Source of the DNA: a virus
Reading direction: 5' to 3' (one strand)
IMG/VR virus record: IMGVR_UViG_3300035130_000185
Location: 1-32,077 of that record
Length of the DNA: 32,077 nucleotides
In this document: one piece after another, positions 12,422 to 18,739 of the stretch
How positions within the stretch are numbered: the stretch's first letter is position 1
Layout of the letters: each line of letters starts with the position of its first letter
Notes under the pieces: generated by a model
Told to the model about the DNA's origin: nothing
The model's input: the letters and a program-made list of their open reading frames with translations, nothing else
Databases searched by the model: none
Program-made: the position numbers and the translations under genes

Positions 12422-12809
12422 CTTGACTATCCTTCTGAGCGATTCGGAGGGCTTGGACGAGGCAGTCTGTGCAGACTCGCGTGCGTGAGGCGAAGCCTGG
12501 TGCTGGCGAGCCGATGTGGTTGACGATGACCCTTGTGGCTTTGATTTGTCTGCACCAGTCGCAGAAGCCTTTTGCGTTGGGGAGTAGGTCGATTGTGGCG
12601 CACGGTACCTCGTAGGGGAATCGCCAGTCGGGGCTCCCTGCGGCGGGCTGTCGGGGCTCCCACTCGCCGCAGTGGTCCGAGGCATACGGGCGCGGGCGCC
12701 CGCGCTTGGGGTCGCTTGGCGGTGGATATCGCCAGCAGGTGCCCTGACGAGGGTCAAGCTGGGAGTTATGCCAGAACCGGCAGTTCTCGCATCGGTTGTC
12801 ATCAGGCAT
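12405..12809 (-). CDS. Double zinc-site protein (134 aa)
   Basis: The N-terminal half has CENCRFW, CWRYPPP and HCGEW (C7, C10, C25, C47), a pattern common in small phage and bacterial proteins of unknown role with C-x2-C ... C-R-P-P ... W/H-C-G-E. The C-terminal half has a second four-cysteine site (C83, C86, C113, C116). ATG 12809 overlaps the preceding stop and has no own Shine-Dalgarno, so translation is probably coupled. Confidence 0.75.
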   Translation of the reverse strand: MPDDNRCENCRFWHNSQLDPRQGTCWRYPPPSDPKRGRPRPYASDHCGEWEPRQPAAGSPDWRFPYEVPCATIDLLPNAKGFCDWCRQIKATRVIVNHIGSPAPGFASRTRVCTDCLVQALRIAQKDSQDADAH

Positions 12810-13059
12810 GGTGGGGATGCTTTCTCGCATAGAGACCCACGAAGCCGATCTTGCGCAACTCCTCGACCGTGTAGTGCGGTGTAGGCTTCGGTGGTCCAAT
12901 GACGTGGCGGTGAATCCAGGCGAGGTGCTGGTTCCATTCGGCGCGGCGGGCATCTGGGCCGGCGCGCGCGGCCTCGCGGCTGTAGTAATGCTCCGACTCG
13001 GCGTCGCGGTCCATTGGGTCCCTGATATTGCTGAGCCATCGGAGGTTGTCATCAGGCAT
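12802..13059 (-). CDS. Hypothetical protein (85 aa)
   Basis: Starts MPDDNLRWLSNIRDPMDRDAESEHYY at ATG 13059 behind AGGAGAGCCAAG. Helical, rich in His, Arg and Trp (WNQHLAWIHRHVIGPPKP), with a YTVEELRKIGF helix near the end. It shares the MPDDN start and the leader with its downstream neighbour. No recognised domain. Confidence 0.72.
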   Translation of the reverse strand: MPDDNLRWLSNIRDPMDRDAESEHYYSREAARAGPDARRAEWNQHLAWIHRHVIGPPKPTPHYTVEELRKIGFVGLYARKHPHHA

Positions 13060-13342
13060 CTTGGCTCTCCTGAGTCTGTGGCAGCCCTGGAAAGTCGGTT
13101 GGTTCGGGCATGTCGATCCAGGGTCCCCAGACGCCGATGGCATCGAGCTCGTGGCAGGGCACCCGTCGCTTCCAACCGATGACGAATGCGTATGGGACAC
13201 GATGGCGGAGTTCAATCTTGACGACCATGGGTTCGAGGATGGTGGGGAGGTAGGTTGGGAGAAACCAGCGGTAGGGAGTAGTCAGAGGGTGGTTGGGTGG
13301 GTAGTAGGGTGGTGCCTTGGCTGGGGTGGCGTCGTCAGGCAT
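13052..13342 (-). CDS. Hypothetical Pro/Trp-rich protein (96 aa)
   Basis: ATG 13342 with GGGGAGCCAAG upstream; MPDDATPAKAPPYYPP start. A proline- and aromatic-rich N-terminus leads to a beta-rich core (MVVKIELRHRVPYAFVIGWKR) and GVWGPWIDMP. Ends SQDA like its upstream neighbour. Function unknown. Confidence 0.72.
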   Translation of the reverse strand: MPDDATPAKAPPYYPPNHPLTTPYRWFLPTYLPTILEPMVVKIELRHRVPYAFVIGWKRRVPCHELDAIGVWGPWIDMPEPTDFPGLPQTQESQDA

Positions 13343-13664
13343 CTTGGCTCCCCTTCTTCGCGTCGAGCGGCGTCTCGTCCCATGTGAAACCGCAGCGCGA
13401 GCAGGTGCGGCGGATGTGCTCGACGTACTGCCTGGAAAAGCCTTGGTCCTGGAGGGCGGCTATGGGCGCGACGGTTGCGGTAAGGTGGGCGATGTTGCTA
13501 CAGGTCTGGACACAGGCGATGCGAGCTTCCTCTGCGGTGGTGAGTTGCTTGCCCTGCGGATTGAACCAGTGCAGTTCTTGCTCCCACCGTGCGTATGCGT
13601 GGGGGGAGCCGCACTTGGGGCAGGCGGTGCGCGAGCCGAAGGGCTTGAGGGTCTGGTCAGGCAT
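13335..13664 (-). CDS. Zinc-ribbon-like protein (109 aa)
   Basis: CPKCG at residues 15-19 and CSRCGFTW at 88-95 bracket a helical insert and could form one zinc ribbon. The middle contains helical ATVAPIAALQDQGFSRQYVEHI. ATG 13664 follows GAAGGAGG. Overlaps the next gene by 8 bases. Likely a nucleic-acid- or protein-binding early factor; target unknown. Confidence 0.75.
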   Translation of the reverse strand: MPDQTLKPFGSRTACPKCGSPHAYARWEQELHWFNPQGKQLTTAEEARIACVQTCSNIAHLTATVAPIAALQDQGFSRQYVEHIRRTCSRCGFTWDETPLDAKKGSQDA

Positions 13665-13691
13665 CGGGGCCTCCTTCGCTGGCAGGTTGTC

Positions 13692-13889
13692 TCAGGCGTG
13701 CCACTTGGGCATGTCCTCGAAGATGGTGACGCCTTCACTGTAGCCGAGGGAGATGAGGAGTTTGCACATGAGGACGTCAGCATCCCAATGGGCAATCTCT
13801 CGGTCGCCGTGCTTAGCGGCATGGGCATATCGGCGCATGGCGTCGGCGAATTCCGTGGGGGACATGGGCTGAGGGGTCTGGTCAGGCAT
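13692..13889 (-). CDS. Hypothetical protein (65 aa)
   Basis: Starts MPDQTPQPMSPTEFADAMRRY at ATG 13889 after AGAGGAGAGCCAAG. Helical with His/Asp-rich middle (KHGDREIAHWDADVLM) and a C-terminal strand (GVTIFEDMPKW). Shares MPDQT with the next gene, again suggesting leader-plus-start duplication. Confidence 0.72.
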   Translation of the reverse strand: MPDQTPQPMSPTEFADAMRRYAHAAKHGDREIAHWDADVLMCKLLISLGYSEGVTIFEDMPKWHA

Positions 13890-13909
13890 CTTGGCTCTCC
13901 TCTGGAGGA

Positions 13910-14308
13910 TCAGTGGGCGCGGTCATCGTCGGGCTCCTTCCGCTGCGCGACCCGCCGACAGCGTTCGGCTTCATCGGCGAAGTGCCATTTGTAGGTTCCT
14001 GGGGCTTGGTCCTGCAACTCCGCCAACGCCTCGGCGACCTTGGGCACCATGAGCGAAAGCGTCAAGACCCGTTCCACGGCAGCCGCCAACTTTTCTAGGG
14101 CGGCCAATCGCTCCGGCGACGGGATGCGGGCTCCCCACTCGCCGCCGAGCTCTGATGCCTTGACGAAGCTGTGCATGCCTGCGCGCCAGACGATTGGTTC
14201 ACCGTCCATATCCTTGGCGAACTCTAGCTCCACGACCTCCCATCCGCCGCCATCATCGGGCTCGTAGAGGCGCCAGTGGTACCAGCCGGGCTCAGTCGGG
14301 GTGCTCAT
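13910..14308 (-). CDS. PTEPGWYxW-family protein (132 aa)
   Basis: N-terminal domain with TEPGWYHWRLYEPDDGGGWEVVELEF then GEWGARIPSPERLAAL is paralogous to that of the gene at 14711-15094 (TEPGWYWWRPDDGG ... GEWGERIPSQKRL). This PGWYWW...WG-x-R-I layout occurs in small phage proteins with a beta-sheet fold of unknown role. A C-terminal helical extension follows. ATG 14308 forms ATGA with the preceding stop. Confidence 0.75.
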   Translation of the reverse strand: MSTPTEPGWYHWRLYEPDDGGGWEVVELEFAKDMDGEPIVWRAGMHSFVKASELGGEWGARIPSPERLAALEKLAAAVERVLTLSLMVPKVAEALAELQDQAPGTYKWHFADEAERCRRVAQRKEPDDDRAH

Positions 14309-14727
14309 GGCCGAAACTCCACCTGGAGGTCGAGCAGTTTGATCTCGTCGCCGCACGGCAACTCGGGGAAGTCGGGATCGCAGTAGTCCCGGATGAAGTC
14401 GGCGCGGTTGCAATCGCATCCGTAGTTGCCATCGGTCCACATGAAGCGCGCCGAATCGGACGGGTACTCGAGCCCGAAGTCATAGGGGAATCTGTAGACG
14501 TGGCCCTTGTAGGCGAGAGTGATGACGGCGACGGTGCGGCGATGCGTCAGGTTGCCGGTCTCGTGGACGTGCATGACGCAGAATGGTCGCATTGCTTCGA
14601 GCGCGGCCTCCGCCTGGACTTGGGAGCGGGTGTAGAAATGACGCTCGTCGCCACAGCCGAGGATGTCAGCGACGAGCTGTTCATCACGCCCCCACCAGGT
14701 CACATAATGCTCAGTCGGTATCGGCAT
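14305..14727 (-). CDS. MPIPTE-family hypothetical protein (140 aa)
   Basis: Starts MPIPTEHYVTWWGRDEQLVADIL at ATG 14727, with GGAG upstream. Beta-rich centre (HRRTVAVITLAYKGHVYRFPYDF) followed by an acidic aromatic stretch GNYGCDCNRADFIRDYCDPDFPELPCGDE with five cysteines, possibly metal-binding. Ends in a strand (KLLDLQVEFRP). No named family recognised. Confidence 0.72.
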   Translation of the reverse strand: MPIPTEHYVTWWGRDEQLVADILGCGDERHFYTRSQVQAEAALEAMRPFCVMHVHETGNLTHRRTVAVITLAYKGHVYRFPYDFGLEYPSDSARFMWTDGNYGCDCNRADFIRDYCDPDFPELPCGDEIKLLDLQVEFRP

Positions 14728-15094
14728 CGTCGGGCTCCGGCACAAGGAAATCCTCTGGATGATCCTGGGCGAGTGCCCATGGGCAGTAGCGGGCGTGGAC
14801 ATCATCGCCAAAACCGCAGTAGGCACAAGCGCCGGCCTCGCCGTCGGGGAACGTGGCGAGGAGCCGTGCAGTGGCAATGAGCCGTTTCTGGGACGGGATG
14901 CGCTCGCCCCACTCGCCGTCGTCATCGAGCCGCGTCCAATCCTCGGGCCGATGCGTGCTGTACGTCAGGGATGAGACGAAGAGCGGCTTTCCAGGGATGG
15001 CGTTGGCGCGCCAGACCTTCACGCACTCCCAGTCGAAGATGCCGCCGTCGTCGGGGCGCCACCAGTACCAGCCTGGCTCAGTGGGGATTGGCAT
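14711..15094 (-). CDS. PTEPGWYxW-family protein with zinc knuckle (127 aa)
   Basis: N-terminal TEPGWYWWRPDDGG domain is shared with the gene at 13910-14308. After GEWGERIPSQKRL comes CAYCGFGDDVHARYCPW (C90, C93, H100, C104), a compact CCHC zinc site. ATG 15094 has GGAGG upstream and overlaps the preceding gene. The paralogue lacks the zinc site, so the two have diverged in their C-termini. Confidence 0.76.
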   Translation of the reverse strand: MPIPTEPGWYWWRPDDGGIFDWECVKVWRANAIPGKPLFVSSLTYSTHRPEDWTRLDDDGEWGERIPSQKRLIATARLLATFPDGEAGACAYCGFGDDVHARYCPWALAQDHPEDFLVPEPDDADTD

Positions 15095-15353
15095 CTTGGG
15101 CCTCCAGTGGATGCGCGGCCAGGTGCTTCGCCAGCGCCGCGTCGGCCTGAGCCTTGGCGTCGGCGAGGGTACGCGCCCCACCGACGGTGGCGGGAAATAG
15201 ACCAGTCCTGCCGTAGCGGAAGTCGTCCACCGCCCAGTGGTAGCGGCCGGGCTCGATGAAGTCCACTCTGGCGGTCACTGGTGAGTCGGTGCGGATGGAA
15301 GCCGGCCGTTTCCAGGTGGCCACGCACCAGCCTTCTTCAATGTGGTTCGGCAT
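15078..15353 (-). CDS. Hypothetical protein (91 aa)
   Basis: Starts MPNHIEEGWCVATWKRPASI at ATG 15353 behind AGAGGAGAGCCAAG. Beta-strand N-terminus (ARVDFIEPGRYHWAVDDF) then an Ala-rich helix (TLADAKAQADAALAKHLAAH). The EEGW/EPGRYHW segments echo the PGWYxW neighbours. Function unknown. Confidence 0.72.
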   Translation of the reverse strand: MPNHIEEGWCVATWKRPASIRTDSPVTARVDFIEPGRYHWAVDDFRYGRTGLFPATVGGARTLADAKAQADAALAKHLAAHPLEAQDANPH

Positions 15354-15373
15354 CTTGGCTCTCCTCTGGAGGC

Positions 15374-15853
15374 TCAGTGGGCGTCGGCATCGTCAGGCTC
15401 CCGTTCTCGCTTCAGATCCGCGCCGAGCCGCACCCATCCGTCGCGTTCCATGCCGAAATGCGGAAGGCACCGCACCGTGTCAGGGCCGCCGCCGCAATCT
15501 GGCGAGGCGGCGCGGTGGCAATGCAGGGCCTCCAGGCCATCCCATCCTGGGGGCAGTACGCCGGATGCGCCGCAGCGGTCGCAGAACCACGGCATCCCCA
15601 GTTCAGTGGGCGTCGGCTCGTCGGCCTCGTGCTTCCCTCTCACTACCGCTGTCGGGTCCAGCAGGACGACGGTCGGCTCCATGGCCTTGAGGCGAACGAG
15701 CGCGTCCCGCGTGGCCTTCAAGCAGTCATTCCAGCCTTCTAGGTAAGCGCGCTGGATGGCTTCCGCCACCCCGGCAGTGCCCCCGTCGGGGCCTGCATCC
15801 CAGACAGGGATGCCGCGGTCGTTCAGTTTCCAGGGCAAGAGTAGCGTGCACAT
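15374..15853 (-). CDS. Cys/His-containing hypothetical protein (159 aa)
   Basis: Starts MCTLLLPWKLNDRGIPVWDAG at ATG 15853, overlapping the preceding stop, with AAGGGG upstream. A central helix (AIQRAYLEGWNDCLKATRDALVRL) resembles the short helical domain found in many small phage proteins; a CDRCGASG (91-98) plus later Cys/His residues may bind zinc. Internal PTPTEL recalls the MPTPTE starts of neighbours. Ends DDADAH. Confidence 0.72.
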   Translation of the reverse strand: MCTLLLPWKLNDRGIPVWDAGPDGGTAGVAEAIQRAYLEGWNDCLKATRDALVRLKAMEPTVVLLDPTAVVRGKHEADEPTPTELGMPWFCDRCGASGVLPPGWDGLEALHCHRAASPDCGGGPDTVRCLPHFGMERDGWVRLGADLKREREPDDADAH

Positions 15854-16125
15854 CACTCGGGCCCCTTCCACGTCGCTGGGTCTATCAACGCCATGCCCTC
15901 GGCGCGCCATTGCCACTTGCGGATGAGGTCGCGCGCGTCCGCGACATCGCCCTGGAGGTCGGCGATGGCGGATGGAGCCGCGCCTGCCCGCTCCAAGCGA
16001 GCCTCCAAGGCGGCCTCAGCGCAGACAAGGCGGTCCTCTGCCTCGCTGAGCAGCATGGCGGCGTGGGTGCAGATGCCGTGCATCCTTTCGGAGAGAGGCT
16101 TGGGCGGCGGATATGGGGCGGGCAT
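15853..16125 (-). CDS. Helical hypothetical protein, first gene of unit A (90 aa)
   Basis: Two in-frame ATGs exist; ATG 16125 is preferred because GGAG lies eight bases upstream, while ATG 16131 has it only two bases away. After a proline-rich start (MPAPYPPPKPLSERM) the protein is a long coiled helix (AMLLSEAEDRLVCAEAALEARLERAG, LQGDVADARDLIRKWQW). Its leader carries the interleaved stems at 16147-16239. Confidence 0.72.
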   Translation of the reverse strand: MPAPYPPPKPLSERMHGICTHAAMLLSEAEDRLVCAEAALEARLERAGAAPSAIADLQGDVADARDLIRKWQWRAEGMALIDPATWKGPE

Positions 16126-16146
16126 CGCCATGGCTCCGTATTGGAG

Positions 16147-16239
16147 GCCGGCCCCGCCGTGTACTCGCGTGCAGAGTCCCAGGTGGGCGACGGGGCCGGC
16201 TCTCCGATGTCTGGGTTTCTGGACTCTGGACTCTGCACG
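16147..16239 (-). promoter_or_regulatory. 5' leader of unit A with interleaved 12-bp and 10-bp perfect stems
   Basis: CGTGCAGAGTCC (16168-16179) is complementary to 16228-16239, and GCCGGCCCCG (16147-16156) to 16191-16200. The two pairs interleave, which defines either an H-type pseudoknot or two exclusive folds. The predicted transcription start (about 16241) places the first stem at the very 5' end of the RNA. The final strand ends about 20 bases before the start codon's Shine-Dalgarno region. Confidence 0.75.
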
Positions 16240-16247
16240 ATGCGTCC

Positions 16248-16276
16248 ATTGTAGGCGGGCTGGGCCACGGCGTCAA
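16248..16276 (-). promoter_or_regulatory. Sigma-70-type promoter of minus-strand unit A
   Basis: TTGACG (16276-16271) and TACAAT (16253-16248) with a 17-base spacer; hexamers identical to the unit B promoter. It faces away from the + strand promoter at 16308, and the two -35 boxes form an 8-bp inverted repeat. Confidence 0.85.
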
Positions 16277-16313
16277 GCGGAAAGTGGCGAGATTCGCCGG
16301 AAAGTGCTTGACG
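16271..16313. promoter_or_regulatory. Shared operator-like region between divergent promoters
   Basis: CGTCAAGC (16271-16278) and GCTTGACG (16306-16313) are inverted copies containing the two -35 boxes. Between them are direct repeats CGGAAAGTG (16278-16286 and 16298-16306, 20 bases apart) flanking the palindrome GGCGAGATTCGCC (16286-16298). The symmetry suggests a regulator that controls both directions. Confidence 0.6.
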
Positions 16314-16337
16314 GGGCCGTGCCGGGGGTGGTAGGAT
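16308..16337 (+). promoter_or_regulatory. Promoter of the Tat-module operon
   Basis: TTGACG (16308-16313) and TAGGAT (16332-16337) with an 18-base spacer; start expected near 16344, some 30 bases before the first start codon. The -10 is weaker than that of its leftward partner. Confidence 0.7.
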
Positions 16338-16375
16338 GGCTTCGTTGAGCCCACCGCGTGCAGGAGAGTCCAGAA

Positions 16376-16717
16376 ATGCAGACAAGCGATCCCGTGACGC
16401 GCTTCCTCGATGTGGATAAGCAATGGGAGGACCAGGAGAGTGCCCTGGCCGCTGCCGCCCCCATCCGCCAGCGACTGGAAGCCGCTGCGAAGCAGATGTT
16501 CGAGCAGACGGGTAACGTACCCGCCATCGTGGTGCTCCCAAAGAAGGACCGCATGCAACTCGTCGCATGCGCGAATGCCTTGGAGCCGCCTCACGGCTCG
16601 CCATTCGACCCTTACGGGAAACTCACATACCAGTTGCCGATAGGCGCCCGGGTGCAGATCGTGACGCCCGGCATCGACGCGGTGGTGATCCCCGACACGG
16701 AGGAAGGCCATGGCTGA
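16376..16717 (+). CDS. Hypothetical protein, first gene of the Tat-module operon (113 aa)
   Basis: ATG 16376 follows AGGAGAGTCC; a GTG at 16358 lacks a ribosome-binding site. The helical first half (ALAAAAPIRQRLEAAAKQMFEQ) leads to a small alpha/beta segment: NVPAIVVLPKKDRMQLVACANAL and GARVQIVTPGIDAVVIPD. Soluble, with no signal peptide. Its stop overlaps the start of the first Tat-signal gene. Not a recognised family; the operon position suggests a cytoplasmic partner or regulator of the module. Confidence 0.72.
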   Translation: MQTSDPVTRFLDVDKQWEDQESALAAAAPIRQRLEAAAKQMFEQTGNVPAIVVLPKKDRMQLVACANALEPPHGSPFDPYGKLTYQLPIGARVQIVTPGIDAVVIPDTEEGHG

Positions 16718-17102
16718 CAGAGTGAACCGACGCGGCTTCCTTGGCCGCCTTGGCATTGGCGCGGCGGCGGTTGTCCCTGCTGTGTATCGCCCGAAGGAGG
16801 AACCGAAGCCCGCCAAGCCGGAGCCGGAGTTCGACGAGCAGGGGCGGGTGGTGATTCCATGCCCGTGCTGCGGGCGGAAACAGGCCGCGCCGATGCCCGT
16901 TGTGGGCGCGGCGGACGGCACGACGCTGATGTGCGACGAGTGCTATCGGCGACTCAAGCAAGTGAACGGGCCGCCGCCTCACTCGCGGCCGGAATTGCGG
17001 CTCACGGGCGGTCCTCTGAGCTTCAATACGCCGGAGGGGCGCCCGTTCAGGGAGCAGACATTGGCGGAGTTGTTCGCGCAGGCGAAGGGGGAACGCCGAT
17101 GA
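16710..17102 (+). CDS. Tat-signal zinc-ribbon protein (130 aa)
   Basis: The N-terminus MADRVNRRGFLGRLGIGAAA has a classic twin-arginine motif (N-R-R-G-F-L, residues 6-11) and a short weakly hydrophobic h-region up to about residue 26. A charged Pro/Lys linker then leads to a zinc ribbon with CPCC (51-54) and CDEC (75-78). Folding around zinc in the cytoplasm before export is a known reason for using Tat. The remaining C-terminus is polar. ATG 16710 has GGAGGAAGG upstream. The zinc-ribbon segment is duplicated in the next gene. No obvious signal-peptidase site, so it may stay membrane-anchored. Confidence 0.82.
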   Translation: MADRVNRRGFLGRLGIGAAAVVPAVYRPKEEPKPAKPEPEFDEQGRVVIPCPCCGRKQAAPMPVVGAADGTTLMCDECYRRLKQVNGPPPHSRPELRLTGGPLSFNTPEGRPFREQTLAELFAQAKGERR

Positions 17103-17233
17103 CGACACTGGAGCCTGAGCTTGACGAGCAAGGGCGGGTGGTGATTTTATGCCCGTGCTGCGGGCGGAAGCAGGCCGCGCCCACGGCGGCCATCGGCGCG
17201 GCGGACGGCACGGCGCTCCTCTGCGATGCATGT
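16833..17233 (+). repeat. Two direct copies of a 111-bp zinc-ribbon coding segment
   Basis: Bases 16833-16943 and 17123-17233 align without gaps (offset 290). They encode DEQGRVVI-x-CPCCGRKQAAP ... GAADGT in consecutive genes. Third-position and short central differences show divergence after an in-operon duplication. Confidence 0.85.
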
Positions 17234-17578
17234 TGCGCGCGACATCGTGTTTGGCTCAAGTGGAGCCTGCACTTGGCGTTCAGCACACTGCTCGCAGCCC
17301 CCTTCATTGCATTCGGGCCAGTTGCGCTTGTGTTTGCTTTGTGCGGTGCCGACTTCGCGGGCGCCTTCAGGAACGTGCCCGGCTCTTCTCTCTGCTGCCT
17401 CTTCAGCCTGCTTTGCGTCGATAACTGGATAGCGCTGGTGAGGCTACCGTGGCGCGGCGGCGGTCGGGACCTTCCTGTATACTGGCAGGGCCATCCGCCC
17501 TGGGCGGGCGACCGCGAAGCGATAGGAGACGACGAATGTCACTGGCCTTCTTCGGGCTCGGCTCGACGGAGTTGCTGA
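17099..17578 (+). CDS. Zinc-ribbon membrane protein (159 aa)
   Basis: ATG 17099 overlaps the preceding stop as ATGA. Residues 9-46 repeat the zinc ribbon of the previous protein (CPCC 18-21, CDACC 42-46) but there is no Tat leader. Instead two hydrophobic segments follow (about 53-85, LHLAFSTLLAAPFIAFGPVA; and about 96-115, with SLCCLFSLLC). So the ribbon is probably held at the inner membrane face, where it could meet the TatA-like protein encoded next. The last 43 bases overlap the TatA gene in another frame; the C-terminal tail in that overlap is not conserved-looking. Confidence 0.72.
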   Translation: MTTLEPELDEQGRVVILCPCCGRKQAAPTAAIGAADGTALLCDACCARHRVWLKWSLHLAFSTLLAAPFIAFGPVALVFALCGADFAGAFRNVPGSSLCCLFSLLCVDNWIALVRLPWRGGGRDLPVYWQGHPPWAGDREAIGDDECHWPSSGSARRSC

Positions 17579-17727
17579 TCATCGCAGGGGTGCTCGTGCT
17601 CCTGTTCGGCGGCTCGCAGTTGCCGAAGGTGGCTCGCGCGCTCGGGCAGAGCGTGCTGGAGTTGAGGCGCGGGACGCGGGAGTTGCGGCGGCTGGACTGC
17701 AAGGACGACGATGATGCTCGCCCCTGA
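17536..17727 (+). CDS. tatA: TatA/E-family twin-arginine translocase subunit
   Basis: TatA forms the protein-conducting part of the Tat system that exports folded proteins. The 63-residue product has every hallmark: a short periplasmic-side start with F6-G7 and the conserved acidic residue E12 (FFGLGSTELLII), a single membrane helix (about 12-24), the FG hinge (F24-G25), the LP pair (29-30) and an amphipathic helix (VARALGQSVLELRRGTREL), ending in a polar Asp-rich tail. The usual long unstructured C-tail is missing. ATG 17536 follows AGGAGA. It lies among four genes whose products begin with twin-arginine motifs. A phage-borne tatA is unusual; no tatB or tatC is in the window, so it would act with host TatBC or alone as a membrane-thinning peptide. 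Confidence 0.88.
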   Translation: MSLAFFGLGSTELLIIAGVLVLLFGGSQLPKVARALGQSVLELRRGTRELRRLDCKDDDDARP

Positions 17728-18022
17728 CGCTCTCGCGGCCTTCCGCGATGCCGCCCAAGCCCAGATGCGTCGCGAGGTGCGCTGCCGACACAGGTGGCTG
17801 GAGCTTGGCTTCGGGGACGCCGGCGTACTCAGCGCGCAGTCGGATGCTCCTGCGCTGGCCATACAGTACTTGCCGTGGGAGGGCTTCTCACGCAGAAGAT
17901 GTCCCTGCTGCGGAGAAGAGGCGAGGACGTGGGAGTGTGGCCGTCGGGAGGTGTTGCATTGTGCCGCCTGCGGGTACGGGCGGGAGAGACAATCGAGCGA
18001 GGAGTCCACGGATGAATCGTAG
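17711..18022 (+). CDS. Zinc-ribbon protein (103 aa)
   Basis: Paired ATGs at 17711/17714 overlap the tatA stop. After a helical start (AFRDAAQAQMRREVRCRHRWLEL) comes RRCPCCGEEAR ... LHCAACGYGRE (C64/C66/C67, C84/C87), a rubredoxin-knuckle zinc ribbon. No signal peptide or membrane helix, so it should be cytoplasmic. It could be a metal- or protein-binding chaperone for the exported proteins beside it, but that is inference from position only. Stop overlaps the next start. Confidence 0.75.
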   Translation: MMLAPDALAAFRDAAQAQMRREVRCRHRWLELGFGDAGVLSAQSDAPALAIQYLPWEGFSRRRCPCCGEEARTWECGRREVLHCAACGYGRERQSSEESTDES

Positions 18023-18512
18023 CCGACGGAACATGCTGCGGCTCGCGGCGGGCGCCGTGGGCGCGCCGCTGCTCTGCAACGGGAAGCCCGTCGAGGCGGC
18101 GCCGAAGTCGTCGCAGACTGCCGACGAGTTGGCGGGGGCGCCGGAGTTCAGCATCGGCGGGTTCAGGCTGGCTATGCGCTTCGACGACGTGAGGGAGTTC
18201 GCCGTTGCCACTCCGGCCGAGGTCGCGGCGGCAGGCGCGAAGCCGGTGGACTTCAACGGTGTGGCCAGCATCACGTGGCTGCCACCGGGGCTTCATTATG
18301 AGGTCTGGCTCGTTGTGGCGCCTGGCGGTCCGGAGACGGAGGCCAAGGGCGACTGGCAGACGGTCGTGCGGTATCACTGTCCGGACTGCGGCTACAGAGG
18401 CGCGGTATGTGGCAGTGGCCCCACGGTGCCATTCCTCAACTCGACGCGGTGCCCCTCCTGTGAGCGATACAGCCTAGTGGTGCAGGAGCCGGCGAAGGAG
18501 CGGCAGCGATGA
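18012..18512 (+). CDS. Tat-signal protein with C-terminal zinc ribbon (166 aa)
   Basis: MNRSRRNMLRLAAGAVGAPL carries S-R-R-N-M-L (4-9) and a moderately hydrophobic core typical of Tat signals. VEA-AP near residue 29 is a plausible signal-peptidase site. The mature part has a beta-rich domain (EFSIGGFRLAMRFDDVREF, ASITWLPPGLHYEVWLVVAP) and ends in a zinc ribbon (C123, C126, C133, C147, C150). ATG 18012 overlaps the preceding gene. An exported protein that must bind zinc fits Tat use. Enzymatic function not recognised. Confidence 0.8.
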   Translation: MNRSRRNMLRLAAGAVGAPLLCNGKPVEAAPKSSQTADELAGAPEFSIGGFRLAMRFDDVREFAVATPAEVAAAGAKPVDFNGVASITWLPPGLHYEVWLVVAPGGPETEAKGDWQTVVRYHCPDCGYRGAVCGSGPTVPFLNSTRCPSCERYSLVVQEPAKERQR

Positions 18513-18739
18513 ACCGGCGCGATTCCGTACGGCGCTTGGCAACATGCGCCCCGAGGCCCGCACCGCGAATAGACGGTTGGCCGCGAGAAGCCCTGCCGCA
18601 TGCGGTCTACGACATCGGCGGCTGGCCCTGCGACTGCGCGGAAGACGTTGGGCTGCGACTGTTCTGGCGGATGCTGGAGGAACGTCCGAGTGGTGAGGGC
18701 GTGTTCTACGATACCGTTCCGAGAGAGGGGTCAGAATGA
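18509..18739 (+). CDS. Small protein with degenerate twin-arginine start (76 aa)
   Basis: ATGA overlap with the preceding stop and AAGGAG upstream. It begins MNRRDSVRRLATCAPRP, with the same MNRR start as its neighbours but no hydrophobic core, so export is doubtful. The rest (YDIGGWPCDCAEDVGLRLFWRML) is helical with a CxC. It may be a decayed Tat substrate or a soluble interactor that kept only the duplicated start. Confidence 0.65.
   Translation: MNRRDSVRRLATCAPRPAPRIDGWPREALPHAVYDIGGWPCDCAEDVGLRLFWRMLEERPSGEGVFYDTVPREGSE

Noticed and set aside
17478-17483. Internal TATACT promoter directly ahead of tatA
   Set aside because: A good -10 hexamer, but no -35-like sequence at 16-18 bases upstream; operon readthrough is sufficient.
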